From NCBI GenBank assembly GCA_937885695.1, contig CALABP010000081.1, positions 1-64,000 on the forward strand: a stretch of DNA of 64,000 nucleotides, given 5' to 3'. The notes under the pieces are model-generated. The model ran no database searches, was not told the origin of the DNA, and saw only the letters and a program-made list of their open reading frames with translations. This document shows, piece by piece, positions 16,866 through 24,665 of this stretch. A program made the position numbers and the translations under genes. This DNA comes from DTU089 sp002440045. GTDB lineage: Bacteria > Bacillota > Clostridia > Oscillospirales > Acutalibacteraceae. The stretch's first letter is position 1. The number at the start of each line of letters is the position of its first letter.

Positions 16866-18440
16866 TTATTTGTGAGAGCCGATTTCAAGCTGTTCTTTTG
16901 CAAGAGTCGCCATAGCCTCTTTGTCGCCCGAAGCCGCTTTTCTCGAAGCGTCCTCACGGCGTTTGAGAAGCTCTGCATACATACGCTCTCTCTTTTCGCC
17001 GACAAGGTCATAGAATAATATCGGAATGATACCCAAAAGGCCCGTAACCGCGGGAACGATTGTGCACATCTGGAAAAGTCCGAACTTTGTGGCGTCGGTC
17101 TGAGCTTCTCCCCTTGTGTAAGAGGTAATGTCGTAACCGATAATCTTTTTAAGCTGAAGCGAAATAAGTCCGCTGAAAACGTTTGCAAGCTTTGAAGCAA
17201 GACCCTTTGCAACAGAAGTCATAGCCTCTGTTCTGTAGCCGTTTTTCCACTCGCAGTAGTCCATAGCTTCGTTGAACATTTCGCTCGGTATAACGCGGCG
17301 AACGCCGTAGAATACCATAAACAGCGACTCCTGTGCGGCGAGAATGAAGAACATCGGCAAAACGCGTTTGTAAACACCGTTGTGCTTGCCGCCGATTGAG
17401 CCGAGTAAATAAACGGGAATGTTAAGGAAGCTGCCTATATAGCGACCCATAATATAAAGGAAGCGCGTTGAGAACTTTCTTCTGAACCACGGAACGAGAT
17501 AGAAGGCGAACGGGTTAATTATTGCGCCGGGAATACCTTTAACAAGCGTCATTGAAGCAAAGTTAAGAACGTCTATGAAATAGTCGTTGTCACTGCCGCC
17601 TACGCCGAAGCTTGAAAGCGTTTCGGAAAGCGTAAGCAAAAGAATGGGCTTGTTGTTGATGATTGACTTAACGCCCTGCATAACGCTCGGCGTTTCGATT
17701 GACTGAAGAACACGCTCACGCGTCATAACGCAGAATACAAGTGCCGCAACACCGCTTATGATAGCGGTAAAGTTACCCATAAACATAAACGTTGACGTGT
17801 AGGTAAGATTGATAACCTTGTTGCCGATAAGGTCAAGAAGAACCGTTGTTATCTGCGACGGAAGCTTCTCGCCCAAAAAGCCCGACCAGAACTCGGCCTG
17901 GGTTATAAGACGCGTTCTGTCGACAGGGTGCGGCGTAATTGTCGCAAGCATACCTGTCTTTGCAATGGCACGGAACGTGCCCGCGCCCTCACGGACAATG
18001 GCAAGAATGAAATATGTAATGAATTTTGAAAGGTCCCTCGGTCCTTTGCCTTTAAAGAACATCGGGAGGAGCCAATATAAGCATGTACCGAGCGTTCCGG
18101 GAATACCGAGCGCAACAAGATACGGCTTGAATTTGCCCCAACGGGTACGGGTTTTTTCAACGATGGCGGCGGTAAACACGTCGTTAACGACGTCCCAAAT
18201 ACCGTTTACCAGGTTGATTATTGTCTGATAGTCGAGATCGACCTGAAGAATATTCGTAACAAATCGGGATGAGAAGCTGTCTATGTTAAAGCTCTGGCAC
18301 ATATCGTAAATTACATACCAGACCGTCTCTTTCATACCTACATAGCGACGGTTTTCATAAACGTATTCTCTTGATGCGGCATCAAGTTCACCCGGGTTAT
18401 CAACGATTTCTTCCTTGACTTCTGCCTTATTGTTAGCCAA
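16866..18440 (-). CDS. MFS transporter, GPH (glycoside/pentoside/hexuronide) type
   Basis: A 524-residue permease with about 12 transmembrane segments, related to the sodium:galactoside/melibiose symporter group. The early NLVNGIWDVVNDVFTAAIVE segment carries the paired aspartate pattern (WDxxND) typical of GPH cation sites, followed by KTRTRWGKFKPYL. It would import a glycoside with Na+ or H+; the sugar is unknown. I prefer the TTG at 18440, 6 nt after GGAGGTG. The GTG at 18455 would be read through the SD. The C-terminus is a charged helix (RREDASRKAASGDKEAMATL). It is monocistronic. Confidence 0.85.
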   Translation of the reverse strand: MANNKAEVKEEIVDNPGELDAASREYVYENRRYVGMKETVWYVIYDMCQSFNIDSFSSRFVTNILQVDLDYQTIINLVNGIWDVVNDVFTAAIVEKTRTRWGKFKPYLVALGIPGTLGTCLYWLLPMFFKGKGPRDLSKFITYFILAIVREGAGTFRAIAKTGMLATITPHPVDRTRLITQAEFWSGFLGEKLPSQITTVLLDLIGNKVINLTYTSTFMFMGNFTAIISGVAALVFCVMTRERVLQSIETPSVMQGVKSIINNKPILLLTLSETLSSFGVGGSDNDYFIDVLNFASMTLVKGIPGAIINPFAFYLVPWFRRKFSTRFLYIMGRYIGSFLNIPVYLLGSIGGKHNGVYKRVLPMFFILAAQESLFMVFYGVRRVIPSEMFNEAMDYCEWKNGYRTEAMTSVAKGLASKLANVFSGLISLQLKKIIGYDITSYTRGEAQTDATKFGLFQMCTIVPAVTGLLGIIPILFYDLVGEKRERMYAELLKRREDASRKAASGDKEAMATLAKEQLEIGSHK

Positions 18441-18577
18441 AAAAGACACCTCCACGGTTACTAAATCTTTAAGATTATATCACAGCGCAAAAATGTTTGC
18501 AATAACTAAACCGCATTAAATATATTCTTGTGTAAACTGTCAAATTTAAGGGTCATATTTTATGGAATTTAACATAC

Positions 18578-19357
18578 TTAATAGCCCACAGCGACATAAT
18601 ACAACGTATAATAAGGCTCCGAAAATTCAAGAGTCTCCGCTCTTTCTTCTGTCGGGAGCGCCGCCGACATATAAAAATCGGCACTGCCTTCAATAAGCGC
18701 GTCCTGCAATTCTTCAAATGAAAACGAGCGTATTTCAAGCGAATAGCCGAGATAGCCGCAAATTTCTTTTGCACTGTCAACATCTATCCCCGAAAAAACA
18801 CCGTCGGCACTCTTGACTGAAAACGGCGAAACCGTGCCTTCGGTTGCCATAACAAGCTTTTTGCCGTCCGTCTTTAAATAGCGCGGCTTGTATTCTTCAC
18901 CCGAAACATATGCCTTTCTTATATTATCGAGCGTTCCGTCATTTTTAAGCGCCTTTATTGCGGCATTAAATTCGCCCAAAAGCGGGCTTGACTTTTCAAA
19001 ATACACGCAAAAGCTCTCTTTTGCACTGCATTCGGTTTTAATTTCAAAGCGTTTATTTTCGCGAACTCTTTTTGAAGCCTCAATTTCATCTGTAAGAACA
19101 AGGTCTACCTTTTTGTTTTCGAGAGCGAAAAACGCGTCGTCAAGCGTCTTGAAGCCGACAGTTTTCGCGCCTGCGGTTTCATAGCTTTTTGCAACGTCAT
19201 ATTCATCGGTATTGACAGGCGCGCCCACAGTTTTTTCAACAAAAACAGCTTCGCCCGCAACGGCTTTTTCGTTGCAGGCTGTAAAACAAAGTATTGACGC
19301 GGCAAGCACCGCGCAAAGAACGGATTTGAAAATGCGGCTTTTAAAGCTCCTTTTCAT
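18578..19357 (-). CDS. Amino acid ABC transporter binding lipoprotein, circularly permuted
   Basis: A 259-residue lipoprotein (signal with lipobox CFTAC, Cys28) of the SBP_bac_3 family, but with its parts in an unusual order. Residues about 40-110 look like the second lobe (TLDDAFFALENKKVDLVLTD). Residues 115-150 match the usual C-terminal end (PLLGEFNAAIKALKNDGTLD). Residues 165-259 match the usual N-terminal lobe (GVFSGIDVDSAKE, LEFSEPYYTLYYV), where the protein stops. Each part occurs once, so this is a circular permutation rather than a fragment. The start is 1 bp after the ATPase stop. It is the last gene of the importer operon. Confidence 0.85.
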   Translation of the reverse strand: MKRSFKSRIFKSVLCAVLAASILCFTACNEKAVAGEAVFVEKTVGAPVNTDEYDVAKSYETAGAKTVGFKTLDDAFFALENKKVDLVLTDEIEASKRVRENKRFEIKTECSAKESFCVYFEKSSPLLGEFNAAIKALKNDGTLDNIRKAYVSGEEYKPRYLKTDGKKLVMATEGTVSPFSVKSADGVFSGIDVDSAKEICGYLGYSLEIRSFSFEELQDALIEGSADFYMSAALPTEERAETLEFSEPYYTLYYVAVGY

Positions 19358-19358
19358 T

Positions 19359-20306
19359 TCAGATAAGAACCTTTCCCAAAAAAGTTTTAAGGCGTTCGCA
19401 CTTCGGCTCTTTAAAAATTTCTTCGGGCGTGCCCTGTTCTGCGATAATGCCGTTGTCGATGAAAAGAACGCGCGTGGCAACCTCTTTTGCAAAGCCCATT
19501 TCGTGCGTTACGACAACCATTGTCATACCGCTTTCGGCAAGCTCTTTCATAACGTCCAAAACCTCGCCGACCATTTCGGGGTCCAAAGCCGAGGTTGGCT
19601 CGTCAAACAGCATAACGTCGGGGTTCATGGCAAGCGCGCGCACAATTGCTATGCGCTGTTTCTGACCGCCCGAAAGCTGTTGGGGATATGCGTTTGCTTT
19701 ATCGGCAAGGCCGATTCTCTCTAAAAGCTCTATCGCCCTTTTTTCGGCGGAAGTCTTGTCAAGCCCCAAAAGCTTCATGGGGGCTAATGTGATATTGTCG
19801 ATAATAGACAGGTTATTGAACAGGTTGAACTGCTGAAAAACCATACCTATTTTTTGCCTTGCGAGGTTTATGTTGATATAATTCTCGCGGTAAATCTGCT
19901 TCATTAGCGATTTATACGCTTTGCCCTCGTGTTTTTCGTTTAAAAGGTCCTCTTTTTTAATTTTTTGAATCAGCTTTTCTTTAACCTCTTCATCGGAAAG
20001 CCCTGCGTTTTGAGCCTTAAACTCATTAAAAAGCTTTTTATATGTATCTGAAAGCTCTATGACGTCCTTATGAAGGTAGGGGTCAACGGGCGTTACAAGC
20101 TTGCCCTCGCACCAGACCTCACCGAAGGTCGGCTCTTCAAGCAGGTTAAGACAGCGCAAAAATGTGCTTTTGCCGCTTCCCGAAGCGCCGATTATAACTA
20201 TGCGCTCGCCTTTTTCGATGTCAAGCGAAACGCCCTTGAGCACCTTGACGTCGCCGAAGTTTTTATAAATATTTTTTGCGTAAATTATGGGTTCAGCGTT
20301 TGTCAC
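19359..20306 (-). CDS. Polar amino acid ABC transporter ATP-binding protein
   Basis: The ATPase of a GlnQ/ArtP-type amino acid importer. Walker A GASGSGKST (40-48), Q-loop FQQFNLF (about 158), signature LSGGQKQR, Walker B VMLFDEPTSALD and switch histidine VTHEMGF are all intact. At 315 residues it exceeds the usual ~240 because about 75 residues, rich in K and E, are inserted between about 72 and 148, before the Q-loop. It overlaps the permease stop by 14 bp. The regulator and substrate are not evident from this gene. Confidence 0.93.
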   Translation of the reverse strand: MTNAEPIIYAKNIYKNFGDVKVLKGVSLDIEKGERIVIIGASGSGKSTFLRCLNLLEEPTFGEVWCEGKLVTPVDPYLHKDVIELSDTYKKLFNEFKAQNAGLSDEEVKEKLIQKIKKEDLLNEKHEGKAYKSLMKQIYRENYININLARQKIGMVFQQFNLFNNLSIIDNITLAPMKLLGLDKTSAEKRAIELLERIGLADKANAYPQQLSGGQKQRIAIVRALAMNPDVMLFDEPTSALDPEMVGEVLDVMKELAESGMTMVVVTHEMGFAKEVATRVLFIDNGIIAEQGTPEEIFKEPKCERLKTFLGKVLI

Positions 20307-21000
20307 TTGCTCTCAACCTCTTTTCCATCAGTCTGATTGCCACGGTAATAATAAGAACCAAAACTATATAAACAAGCGCCATTACCGTATAAGGCACCAT
20401 ATATTCGTAGTTGCTGTTGCCGATGTTTTTAAACGCCGTGCAAAGGTCAACCGCACCGACGAAGCTGACTATAGACGTTTCTTTTACAAGAGTTATAAAC
20501 TCGTTGCCTAAGGTCGGCAAAATATTTTTTATTGCCTGGGGCACGACAATGCGCATAAGAGTTAACGGATACGAAAGCCCGAGCGCCCTGCCCGCCTCGG
20601 TCTGACCGTAATCTACCGACAAAAGCCCCGAGCGCATTATTTCCGAAACATATGCGCCGCTGTTAAGGCCGAATATAACTACGCATGCGACAAGCGGTGT
20701 TGTTCTTATTTCAAGAAGCGGCAAGAGAACATAATAGCCGAGAAGAAGCTGAACAACCATCGGTGTTCCTCTGAAAAAAGCGACATAAATATCAGCCGCT
20801 TTTTTTAACACCGCGGCAACCTTTATTTTTTCGGGCAGTATTTTCACCACCGCTATCAAGGTGCCTATCGCAACACCTATAAGAAGGCCGCAAACCGCTA
20901 TGATAAGCGTGCATTTAAGTCCGTCGAGCACCTGTTTGTAAGCGCCCTTTTCAATAAGAACCTTAACAAAAAAGTCCCATTTTGTCGAAAAATTACTCAT
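20293..21000 (-). CDS. Polar amino acid ABC transporter permease
   Basis: A HisM/GlnP-type inner-membrane permease of 235 residues with five or six helices. The family EAA loop reads QTEAGRALGLSYPLTLMRIV. The early GLKCTLIIAVCGLLIGVAIG is the typical first segment. I chose the ATG at 21000 (MSNFSTKWD); the frame extends to 21042 without need. It follows the binding-protein gene after an intercistronic hairpin and overlaps the ATPase gene downstream. Confidence 0.92.
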   Translation of the reverse strand: MSNFSTKWDFFVKVLIEKGAYKQVLDGLKCTLIIAVCGLLIGVAIGTLIAVVKILPEKIKVAAVLKKAADIYVAFFRGTPMVVQLLLGYYVLLPLLEIRTTPLVACVVIFGLNSGAYVSEIMRSGLLSVDYGQTEAGRALGLSYPLTLMRIVVPQAIKNILPTLGNEFITLVKETSIVSFVGAVDLCTAFKNIGNSNYEYMVPYTVMALVYIVLVLIITVAIRLMEKRLRASDKR

Positions 21001-21141
21001 AAATTTACCGTCCGTTGCGAAATTGATTACATAATACAACAATTTGCCGCATTATACAAGCTTTTTAATAACACAAAAAAGTCCTGCCGAAAAAGCAAAT
21101 AAAAACCACCGAAGTCTTTATTTTGCGCTAAATTCCCCAAA

Positions 21142-21171
21142 TGGGGCTGTAAAAATATTTTTACAGCCCCA
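21142..21171 (-). terminator. Intercistronic hairpin between binding protein and permease
   Basis: A perfect 14-bp stem (TGGGGCTGTAAAAA / TTTTTACAGCCCCA) with a 2-nt loop. It lies 24 bp after the binding-protein stop and 140 bp before the permease. Such hairpins commonly stop part of the transcripts or protect the 3' end, giving more binding protein than membrane parts. Confidence 0.7.
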
Positions 21172-21194
21172 CATCGGTGTGCAATTTATCTTAT

Positions 21195-22058
21195 TTATGC
21201 ATTTTGTGCATTGTAAGAGGAAACTATCATTTTTGCGGGAGCTTCGTCAATTACAACATAATCAAGGTTGCCGTTGATAAGGTCCTGCACTGCAAGTGCG
21301 CCTGTTGAATAGCCTACGCCGAGAGCGTCAAAGCCTGCAAAGCCCCAGCTTTCGTCACCTGTAACATAATACTCACCGGTTGTGCCCGTCTGATAACCGA
21401 TTTTCTTTGAAGAATCAAGTCCGCTAAGAATTTTTTCAACATCTTCAACTGTTTTGCAGCCGTCAAAAGTTGTATCGTCCGCTTTTGCAATTACCATCTG
21501 AGACGCTTTGTAATAAGGCTCCGAGAAGGTAACAAACTCTTTTCTGTCCTCGTTAACCGTAAGACCTGCCGCGGCAACATCTGCATAGCCGCTGTCAACC
21601 GTTGTGCAAACTGCGTCAAAATCAACATTCTTAATTACGAGCTCTTTGCCGAGCTTGTCTGCAAGAAGCTTTGCCATTTCCATATCAATGCCGTAGAAAG
21701 AGTCGCCTTCTACATACTCAAACGGCGGGAAAGCCGCGTTTGTAACAACTACAAGCTGGTCTTTTGAAGAATCCTCTTTAGCGGAAACAACCGCCTCGGG
21801 AGTGCCTTTGCCGAAGTATTTTTCAACAATCTTGTCAAGCTCGCCGTTCTCTTTGATTTCTTTAATGAACGAGTTGACGGATTCCTGAAGCGCCGCGTCA
21901 TCTTTTGCTACGCCGAAAGCGTAATTTTCATCGGTAAGGGCTATGTCTACAACCTTTACAACGTCGCCTTTTGAATCGTTATTGCCGCCGCATGAAGCAA
22001 ACGCCGCGAGCATTGCGATAACAAGAAGTATCGCGCTAACCTTAAATAATTTTTTCAT
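21195..22058 (-). CDS. Amino acid ABC transporter binding lipoprotein, circularly permuted
   Basis: A 287-residue lipoprotein (lipobox AFASC, Cys23) of the SBP_bac_3 family. Its order is rotated: residues about 36-84 match the normal C-terminal end (DENYAFGVAKDD, ELDKIVEKYFGKG), 100-190 match the N-terminal lobe (AAFPPFEYVEGDSFYGIDME, TFSEPYYKASQMV), and 215-287 form the second lobe (KKIGYQTGTTGE, LINGNLDYVVIDEAPAK), where the protein ends. The break differs from that of the second binding protein at 18578. It is the first gene of the operon, behind a long AT-rich leader with TGCATA palindromes. Confidence 0.88.
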   Translation of the reverse strand: MKKLFKVSAILLVIAMLAAFASCGGNNDSKGDVVKVVDIALTDENYAFGVAKDDAALQESVNSFIKEIKENGELDKIVEKYFGKGTPEAVVSAKEDSSKDQLVVVTNAAFPPFEYVEGDSFYGIDMEMAKLLADKLGKELVIKNVDFDAVCTTVDSGYADVAAAGLTVNEDRKEFVTFSEPYYKASQMVIAKADDTTFDGCKTVEDVEKILSGLDSSKKIGYQTGTTGEYYVTGDESWGFAGFDALGVGYSTGALAVQDLINGNLDYVVIDEAPAKMIVSSYNAQNA

Positions 22059-22219
22059 TTCTAAAACCTCTCTTGTTTACGTCTCGAACAAAATGTATAA
22101 TCTTCCGTTCGGTATGGCATAATTATACAACCGCATTTTGAAAATTGCAATAGTTTTTTGCAAAAAATATATGCAAACATCGCGCGAAATACGCCGATAT
22201 TTTCATATAATTTTCACAA

Positions 22220-22330
22220 AATATGCATATTCGCCCATTTTATGCACAAATTTTTGCATATTTTCATTTTCGGGTGCGTCGTCACACACTGCATATTTTA
22301 TGCATATTTTCACTTTTGAATGCATAAAAT
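22220..22330 (-). promoter_or_regulatory. Cluster of TGCATA palindromes upstream of importer
   Basis: Symmetrical boxes are AATATGCATATT (22220-22231), TATGCA..TGCATA with an 8-bp gap (22241-22260) and TGCATA-TTT-TATGCA (22290-22304), with a further half-site near 22318. They lie 160-270 bp upstream of the first binding-protein gene. The pattern resembles arginine-repressor boxes of low-GC Gram-positives. The regulator is inferred. The remaining bases of this gene-free stretch (22059-22496) are AT-rich, with the repeat at 22361 near its far end. Confidence 0.4.
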
Positions 22331-22356
22331 CCTGTATAGTAAAAAAAAGAGCACAG

Positions 22357-22402
22357 CGAAGAAAAGAGAATGTTTTAAAACCGTACCGCGCCTTACGCTC
22401 TT
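22357..22402. repeat. Partial relative of the 15.6-kb inverted-repeat element
   Basis: The string GTTTTAAAACCGTACCG, preceded by AAAAGAG and followed by a CTCTTA end, is shared with the right end of the element at 15803-15845. Only about 45 bp match. The rest (22403-22470) diverges, so this is a decayed or different family member. Confidence 0.4.
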
Positions 22403-22496
22403 AACGCCTAACCGCAAAAAAGCAAAGCAACGCTCAAAGGCTTAGGCCTTCAACCGCAGCTTCGCTCTTTAAATTTACATATAACATTTATAATAC

Positions 22497-22766
22497 TTAC
22501 ACATTAGCCGTTTCGCCGTTTTTGTGCCTGTACTTTTCACGCGTTGCAATTCCGCCTCTTATGTGGCGCTCTTCTTTGTTGATGTCGAGCACCTTTCGCA
22601 CCTCTTTAAAAAGCACGGGATTGATTTTTTTAAGACGAACCGTAACGTCGCTGTGTACAGTGGATTTACTTACGCCGAATTTTTTTGCCGCTTCGCGCAC
22701 CGTTGCGCCGGTTTCAATTATATATCCGCCGAGAAGCGTTGCACGCTCTTCATAATCATATAGCAA
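22497..22766 (-). CDS. spoIIID: Sporulation transcriptional regulator SpoIIID
   Basis: DNA-binding protein of about 89 residues that acts in the mother cell after sigma-E, repressing or activating many genes and preparing sigma-K expression. Family hallmarks are the helix-turn-helix VREAAKKFGVSKSTVHSDV, then RLKKINP and the basic tail RHIRGGIATREKYRHK. The TTG at 22766 (LYDYEERAT) is preferred. It lies 6 nt after GGGAGGG and matches the known N-terminus, while the TTG at 22781 overlaps the SD. It sits alone, away from the spoIIG operon. Confidence 0.94.
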   Translation of the reverse strand: MLYDYEERATLLGGYIIETGATVREAAKKFGVSKSTVHSDVTVRLKKINPVLFKEVRKVLDINKEERHIRGGIATREKYRHKNGETANV

Positions 22767-22863
22767 ATGAGACCCTCCCAAATAATCCTTGTTAGATTAT
22801 ATGAGAGGGTGCGGTATGTTTAGTACTTTCTGTATTTAAAGAAGTAAGGTGGATAATAACTCT

Positions 22864-24312
22864 TCATTCAACGCCTTTATAACCATTTTTCTCAGCGTGT
22901 CCCAAAAGGTACAAAAAGGCATAAGCCGGCATTCTGATGAGCTTTGTTCCGTCGGGCGCACTGTGTATTCCAAAATCATCTGAAGTCTTTGTAACAATTA
23001 TCGCTGCCGAAGCATCCTTGGCAAGTTGACAAATAGCACTGTCATCAGACACGGGTGCTTTTTCTCTGTATTTAACCTCTATTAAAATATTCTTTGCCTT
23101 AGGATATTCGACAACAACATCTATTTCCTTATCCTTTTTTCCTCCGCGATAATAGCCTACTGAAGTCGCCTTTTGATAATAAAAAGCTGCCACATGTTTA
23201 TATACTGCGGTTTCAACAATTTTACCCATTTCGGTTGCATCGCTCAAAACATCGCTGTTCATTAAAACCGCATTTCTTATTGCTGCGTCTGCTATATATA
23301 TTTTGGGACTTGCTTTCAAGGGCTTTTTGCCGTCCATATCAACAGGCCAGCTTTGATAAATCAAATTTGCACTTTCTAAATATTTAATATAGTTTTCTAC
23401 CGTAGGTCTTGAAACACCCTGCAGCTCTTTCGCCAGAGCTTCCAATGATACAATTTCCGAAGACACATTACACAAATATAAAAATATTCTTTCAAGCTCT
23501 GTAGAGTTGCGAATTTTATACAAAGACGGTAAATCTCTTTTCAGTACCTTATCAACAACATCTTCCCTCATAATTTGTTGCGCCATTATATCATCATTTG
23601 AAAGAGCCAACTCGGGGAATCCGCCGACTTGCAAATATCTTGTAAAATGTTTTTGAATATCCGAAAGCTTTAAAATTATTTCCGTTTGCTCTACCCTGCT
23701 AAGGCTCAAAAAAGAGCTGATTTTCAAGTTTTTTTCAAAATTCGGTGCAGGAATCCCAATCAATTCGCAATATTCATAAAAAGACAAAGTCGGCACGCTG
23801 ATTACAGACCACCGCCCTGCGCCGCTTTCAGTGCTGCCCTTTATCAATGCCGGACTCGCAGAACCTGTTGCAACAATTTGCGTTTCAGGCTGAATATCAT
23901 ATATTGTTTTCAGCCATTTGTCCCAATCCTGAGCATATTGAATCTCATCAAAAAAGTAATATACATCTTGATTTGGATAAATATTTTCATGATAGCATTC
24001 AAGTATTTCGTTGAAAGCGCTTAATTTCAGCATTGGGTGGTCCAAAGAAATAAAAACTATCTGTTGTGGGTTAACACCTTTTTTCAGCAAGGATTCTATC
24101 ATCTGATATTGAATTGTGGTTTTTCCAACTCTTCTCGTTCCCGTTAAAACAACAGTTCTTTTAATCTCTGTATTTTCCAGGCGCTTCATAGCTTCATAAA
24201 ATGCAAACCGTTTATATTTTTTGGTAAGATTCGGATTAACTGCCCCGACTTTCCACCAAGGGTTATATGCACTTAAAACTTTTAGTATCTGTTCTTTACT
24301 TATAATAGGCAC
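22864..24312 (-). CDS. AAA+ ATPase with DUF4143 domain
   Basis: A 482-residue protein of the archaeal-type ATPase/DUF4143 group. Walker A is TGTRRVGKTT, Walker B YYFFDEIQYAQDWDKWL, and a sensor segment is VATGSASPAL. A winged-helix region follows (LEALAKELQGVSRPTVENYIKYLE). The C-terminal DUF4143 part is a nuclease-like fold, with the E-(x)n-D-(x)n-EVK pattern in KDKEIDVVVEY and NILIEVKYRE. Function in this family is poorly known. The GTG at 24312 follows GAGGTGG; a longer ATG start lies at 24330. It is behind an array of AAGTATACTT repeats and looks like a mobile single gene. Confidence 0.85.
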   Translation of the reverse strand: MPIISKEQILKVLSAYNPWWKVGAVNPNLTKKYKRFAFYEAMKRLENTEIKRTVVLTGTRRVGKTTIQYQMIESLLKKGVNPQQIVFISLDHPMLKLSAFNEILECYHENIYPNQDVYYFFDEIQYAQDWDKWLKTIYDIQPETQIVATGSASPALIKGSTESGAGRWSVISVPTLSFYEYCELIGIPAPNFEKNLKISSFLSLSRVEQTEIILKLSDIQKHFTRYLQVGGFPELALSNDDIMAQQIMREDVVDKVLKRDLPSLYKIRNSTELERIFLYLCNVSSEIVSLEALAKELQGVSRPTVENYIKYLESANLIYQSWPVDMDGKKPLKASPKIYIADAAIRNAVLMNSDVLSDATEMGKIVETAVYKHVAAFYYQKATSVGYYRGGKKDKEIDVVVEYPKAKNILIEVKYREKAPVSDDSAICQLAKDASAAIIVTKTSDDFGIHSAPDGTKLIRMPAYAFLYLLGHAEKNGYKGVE

Positions 24313-24331
24313 AATACCACCTCTTCGCATT

Positions 24332-24449
24332 TAGTATACCCTTAATTTTCAAAGCTGTCAAGCAAGATTTAAAGTATACTTATAATATTTATCAGCAAAC
24401 ATTTAAAGTATACTTATGATATTTTGTGGGAAACATTCTAAGTATACTT
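24332..24449. repeat. Three 34-bp repeats with the palindrome AAGTATACTT
   Basis: The perfect palindrome AAGTATACTT occurs at 24372-24381, 24406-24415 and 24440-24449. The centres are exactly 34 bp apart, and the flanking bases are partly conserved (CAAACATTT / GAAACATTCT). A fourth, imperfect GTATAC lies at 24334-24339, beside the ATPase start. The array lies upstream of the DUF4143 ATPase gene and looks like a multi-site operator. Confidence 0.75.
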
Positions 24450-24479
24450 TAAAACATACATTATTCTAAGATTTTTTCA

Positions 24480-24600
24480 AAAAAATATGCGGTCGCCTTC
24501 CGAACATTTTCAACCGCCGTTTCGGCAAATTCAGCTTCAAGCACCTGCAAAAATCTCGGCTGAAATCAGAAACCGTCCTATTTTAGCCGAAGTTTTTGTT
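24480..24600. other. Unexplained gene-free stretch with stem-loop
   Basis: Between the repeat array and the serCA terminator lies about 120 bp with no convincing frame. It contains the stem TCGGCTGAAAT / ATTTTAGCCGA (24556-24590), with G-U pairing, and GCCGTTTCGGC nearby. It could be a small structured RNA or a decayed gene. I could not assign it. Confidence 0.3.
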
Positions 24601-24610
24601 TGCCTAACAC

Positions 24611-24647
24611 AAAAAGCGCCCGCTTTTGACGTCGGCAGGCGCTTTTT
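24611..24647 (-). terminator. Terminator of the serC-serA operon
   Basis: A 10-bp stem (AAAAAGCGCC / GGCGCTTTTT) with a 17-nt loop and T-runs, 18 bp past the serA stop. Confidence 0.75.
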
Positions 24648-24665
24648 TCATTTAATTACAGATTA

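Noticed and set aside
18578..19357. Truncated or broken binding protein
   Set aside because: It seemed to lack its end, but all parts are present once in rotated order with its own lipobox.
24332..24449. CRISPR array
   Set aside because: Only three short palindromic repeats, spacers partly alike, and no cas genes.
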